Positions 32,045-34,497 of a stretch of DNA of 34,497 nucleotides are shown piece after piece. The DNA is from an uncultured Clostridia bacterium (lineage in GTDB: Bacteria; Bacillota; Clostridia; Christensenellales; Aristaeellaceae). Within the stretch, counting starts at the first letter, position 1; each line of letters opens with the position of its first letter. The DNA is taken from positions 1 through 34,497 of the forward strand of contig CAMHSI010000014.1 in assembly GCA_946187775.1 (NCBI GenBank), written 5' to 3'. The position numbers were made by a program, and so were the translations under genes. Under the pieces are notes generated by a model. The model was not told the DNA's origin and made no database searches. It saw nothing but the letters and a program-made list of their open reading frames with translations.

Positions 32045-34342
32045 TTACAGCAGTGCCCGCTGGATTTTTCCGCTTGCGGTCTTCGGCAGGTCCTCCCGGA
32101 AAACAACGATCCGGGGATACTTGTAGGGCGCCGTGTGTGTCTTGACGTAATTCTGGATTTCCTTCTTCAGCTCCTCCGTGGGCTCCGTTCCCTTGGTCAG
32201 CACGATGCTGGCCTTGACCACCTGGCCCCGCACCTCGTCCGGCGCCGCGCTGACGCCGCACTCCAGCACGTAGGGCAGCTCCATGATCACGCTCTCGATC
32301 TCGAAGGGCCCGATCCGGTAGCCGCTGGACTTGATCACGTCGTCCGCCCGGCCCACGTACCAGTAGAAGCCGTCCTCATCCCGCCAGGCCACGTCCCCGG
32401 TGTGATACCAGCCGTCGTGCATAACCTCCCGGGTCTTCTCCTCGTCCCGGTAGTAACCCCGGAACAGGCCGATGGGAATCCCCTTGGAAATGTCCACGCA
32501 AATTTCTCCCGGGGTACCTGCCGCCACCGGCTTTCCTTCCGGATCCAGCAACTCCACCCGGTAAATCGGGGCCACCTTGCCCATGGAGCCCAGCTTGTGG
32601 GCCGCCCCGGCCAGGTTGCCGATGATCATGGTGCTCTCCGTCTGGCCGAAGCCTTCCATCACCTGCAGCCCCGTCTGCTTCTCGATCTGGCGGAAAACCT
32701 CCGGGTTCAGCGCCTCGCCCGCGCTGGAGGCGTGGGTCACCGAGGACAGGTCATACCGGCTCAGGTCCTGCTTGATCAGCATCCGGTACATGGTGGGCGG
32801 CGCGCAGAAGGTGGTGATATGGTATTTCGCGAACAGCGGCAGGATGTCCGCCGCGTCGAACCGGTCGAAGTCGTACACGAAGATGGCCGCCTCGCACAGC
32901 CACTGGCCGTAGATCTTTCCCCAGCCGGCCTTCGCCCATCCCGTGTCGGAAATGGTCAGGTGCAGGCCGTTGGGATTCACGCAGTGCCAGTACTTGGCCG
33001 TGTGCAGGTGCCCCAGGGGATGCTTGTAGCTGTGGGCCGCGATCTTGGGATACCCGGTGGTGCCGGAGGTGAAATACATCAGCATCAGGTCGTCCCCGCA
33101 GGGGGTGTCCTCCGTGCGGTTGAAGTGGGTGGAATACATCTGGTATTCCTCGTCAAAGGAACGCCAGCCCTCCCGGGTGCCGTTCACAATCAGCTTCAGC
33201 TCCAGGCTGGGGGCTTCCTCCGCCGCGATTTCCGCCTGGCGGGCCGTATCCCCGTCCGCCGTGCACAGGATGGCCTTCACGCCGGCGGCGTTGAACCGGT
33301 ATTCAAAATCGTGCTCCTGCAGCTGGGCCACCGCCGGAATCGCGATGGCGCCGATCTTCTCCAGTCCCAGGATGGCAAACCAGAACTGGTAGTGCCGCTT
33401 CAGCACCAGCATCACCCGGTCGCCCTTTTTGATGCCCAGGGACCGGAAATAGTTGGCGCAGCGGTTGGAGGCGCGCTTCAGGTCGTTGAAGGTAAACCGG
33501 TGCTCGTTTTTCTCCCGGTCCAGGTGCAGCATGGCCAGCTTGTTGGGCACCTCCTCCGCGATGGCGTCGATCACGTCGAAGGCGAAATTGAATTTCTCCG
33601 TGTTCTTGAATTCGATCTTCACCGGGGTGCCGTTCTCGTCCTTCTCCACGTCGGCAAACCGGTGCCATACCCGGGTCCGGCCGTTCTCCGCCGGGAATTC
33701 CTGCAGCGCCGTGCCGGGGAGCACCTTTTCCGGCGTCAGCTCCGGAATCGGGGCGCCGGTGGGGTTCAGCACGATGGCGTAAAACAGGCAGTCCTTCCCG
33801 CCTACGGCGATCATCCCGTGGGGCGTGCCGGAATCGTAGTAGATGCTGTCCCCGGGGTTCAGGATGCTGCTGTGCTCACCGACCTGCACCTTCAGCTGTC
33901 CTTCAATGACGATATCGCACTCCTGGCCCTCGTGGGTCGTCAGCTTGATATCCTCCTTCTCCGCCTCCGCGCTGTAGGCCGCCTGCACATACAGGGGCTC
34001 TGCGATCCTGTTCCGGAAGGAGGCGGCCATGTTGTAATACACCATGTCGTGGGCTTCCTCAATCCGCTGGCCCTCTCCCTTCCGGGTCACGGTGAAGGAA
34101 TTCAGGTTCGGGCTGGAGCCCTCGATGATGTCTCCCACGTCCACGCCGAAGGCCAGCGCGCAGCGGTACAGGAAGGCGAAGTTCAGGTCGCTCCGGCCCA
34201 GCTCGCAGTCAATGTATTCCTGCTCCGTAACGCCGGTTTTCATCGCCATCTCCGCGATGGTGAAGTTCTCGATCTCCCGCAGCTCCCGGATCCGGTGGGC
34301 CATCTCCTGGATCTTGTAGTTCAGTCCCGTCATCTGTGCCAT
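32045..34342 (-). CDS. XRE-cupin-AMP-binding fusion: acyl-CoA synthetase with regulator domains
   Basis: This 765-residue fusion has three parts. An XRE-type helix-turn-helix (about 8-72) includes FTIAEMAMKTGVTEQEYIDC. A cupin domain (about 125-192) includes THEGQECDIVIEG and LNPGDSIYYDSGTPHG. An acyl-CoA synthetase of the ANL superfamily (about 245-765) makes up the rest. Its motifs are YFTSGTTGYPK (423-433, phosphate loop), EGFGQTEST, YHTGDVAWRDEDGFYW, VGRADDVIKSSGYRIGP and the C-terminal catalytic lysine in KTASGKIQR. All expected catalytic residues are present, so it should make an acyl-CoA from a carboxylic acid, ATP and CoA; the acid is unknown. The first two domains normally form free-standing regulators. 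The start at ATG 34342 has GGGGAGG upstream; TTG 34366 would overlap the terminator T run. Expression is controlled by a T-box leader, pointing to an amino-acid link. Confidence 0.9.
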   Translation of the reverse strand: MAQMTGLNYKIQEMAHRIRELREIENFTIAEMAMKTGVTEQEYIDCELGRSDLNFAFLYRCALAFGVDVGDIIEGSSPNLNSFTVTRKGEGQRIEEAHDMVYYNMAASFRNRIAEPLYVQAAYSAEAEKEDIKLTTHEGQECDIVIEGQLKVQVGEHSSILNPGDSIYYDSGTPHGMIAVGGKDCLFYAIVLNPTGAPIPELTPEKVLPGTALQEFPAENGRTRVWHRFADVEKDENGTPVKIEFKNTEKFNFAFDVIDAIAEEVPNKLAMLHLDREKNEHRFTFNDLKRASNRCANYFRSLGIKKGDRVMLVLKRHYQFWFAILGLEKIGAIAIPAVAQLQEHDFEYRFNAAGVKAILCTADGDTARQAEIAAEEAPSLELKLIVNGTREGWRSFDEEYQMYSTHFNRTEDTPCGDDLMLMYFTSGTTGYPKIAAHSYKHPLGHLHTAKYWHCVNPNGLHLTISDTGWAKAGWGKIYGQWLCEAAIFVYDFDRFDAADILPLFAKYHITTFCAPPTMYRMLIKQDLSRYDLSSVTHASSAGEALNPEVFRQIEKQTGLQVMEGFGQTESTMIIGNLAGAAHKLGSMGKVAPIYRVELLDPEGKPVAAGTPGEICVDISKGIPIGLFRGYYRDEEKTREVMHDGWYHTGDVAWRDEDGFYWYVGRADDVIKSSGYRIGPFEIESVIMELPYVLECGVSAAPDEVRGQVVKASIVLTKGTEPTEELKKEIQNYVKTHTAPYKYPRIVVFREDLPKTASGKIQRALL

Positions 34343-34364
34343 GGTGTATCCTCCCCTGCTTTTC

Positions 34365-34402
34365 AAAAAAAAGCCCGTCCCAAAGTTTTCTTTGAGACGA
34401 GC
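34365..34402 (-). terminator. Regulated terminator of the T-box leader
   Basis: On the minus strand a 13-base-pair stem (34390-34402 with 34373-34385, including two G-U pairs) has a 4-base loop and eight T (34365-34372). It ends about 23 bases before the ATG. Its 5' arm is shared with the antiterminator. Confidence 0.93.
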
Positions 34403-34497
34403 ATGGATTCATACCCGCGGTACCACTCAAATTGCGGCTTTCCGCCGCCCCTTCAGGCTCTCCGTGAAGCCCTTTTGCCCTTACGCGGCTGGTTCGG
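34373..34497 (-). promoter_or_regulatory. T-box leader (3' part) controlling the XRE-cupin-synthetase gene
   Basis: On the minus strand the T-box core GAGTGGTACCGCGGGT (34413-34428) is present, with TGGT to pair with the ACCA end of uncharged tRNA. It is preceded by a GAGAGCC...GGCGGCGGAAAGCCGC region resembling the conserved stem III segment. The six bases before TGGT (TTTGAG) are complementary to CTCAAA in the 5' arm of the terminator, which gives the expected antiterminator/terminator switch. The 5' part with the specifier loop lies outside the window, so the amino acid cannot be read. Confidence 0.92.

Noticed and set aside
31965-32261. N-terminal extension of the SH3 protein
   Set aside because: It would overlap the end of the synthetase gene and the terminator, and has a Gly/Arg-rich non-conserved composition. 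The signal peptide at 31964 marks the real start.
34343-34366. TTG start for the XRE-cupin-synthetase
   Set aside because: It would begin in the T run of the leader terminator. The ATG at 34342 has a good GGGGAGG upstream.

Overview
The window is GC-rich, tightly packed chromosomal DNA that looks like a gut- or rumen-type Clostridia member (Firmicutes). The evidence is an RNase J with a YlbF-family neighbour, MltG beside a U32 peptidase, a VanW/G5 protein, a DUF975 protein, a T-box leader, many secreted BspA-type leucine-rich-repeat (LRR) proteins, Gram-positive lipoprotein and L,D-transpeptidase genes, and strong AGGAGG-type ribosome binding sites. Genus-level placement is not possible from what I can see. 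I found no insertion sequence, phage gene, CRISPR array or rRNA; there is one tRNA.

Layout. (1) 51-2452, plus strand: a secreted LRR protein and an O-acetylhomoserine sulfhydrylase (metY). (2) 2418-11807, minus strand: a ten-gene operon for a membrane complex of the Mrp/Mbh type. The order is mrpE, mrpF, mrpG, mbhD-like, a fused mbhE-mrpB, mrpC, mrpD-like, then three more large antiporter-like subunits. No electron-transfer subunits are present. Its last gene overlaps metY tail to tail. (3) 11877-16442: a cell-surface locus. A secreted protein of unknown function and a large LRR_5 protein lie on the minus strand, divergent from a second LRR_5 protein on the plus strand. (4) 16457-20298, plus strand: a secreted L,D-transpeptidase, a PrsA-like foldase lipoprotein with an unusual coiled-coil insertion, and a DUF975 membrane protein. 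(5) 20309-22981, plus strand: an aspartate-type aminotransferase and an HMGL-like synthase, probably Re-citrate synthase. These fit glutamate/aspartate synthesis. (6) 23023-24303: tRNA-Leu(CAA) on the minus strand, back to back with a murG-like gene. (7) 24302-30615, minus strand: rnj, then a YlbF-family gene, mltG, a U32 tRNA-hydroxylation-type protein and a VanW/G5 protein. (8) 30771-34497, minus strand: a T-box leader controlling a fused XRE-cupin-acyl-CoA synthetase, followed by a secreted SH3 protein.

Two systems stand out. The first is the Mrp/Mbh-like operon: it keeps the gene order of the membrane arm of archaeal membrane-bound hydrogenase but carries four antiporter-type subunits and no hydrogenase or dehydrogenase module. 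The second is the T-box-controlled synthetase. A tRNA-sensing leader sits in front of an enzyme that should activate a carboxylic acid to its CoA ester, and the enzyme carries its own DNA-binding and cupin domains. This would fit amino-acid-starvation control of organic-acid salvage into amino acids by reductive carboxylation, which is an inference.

Promoter-like boxes with 17-18 base spacing and clear hairpin terminators delimit most units. The only stretches without a gene are short (at most about 230 bases), and what they hold is listed below.
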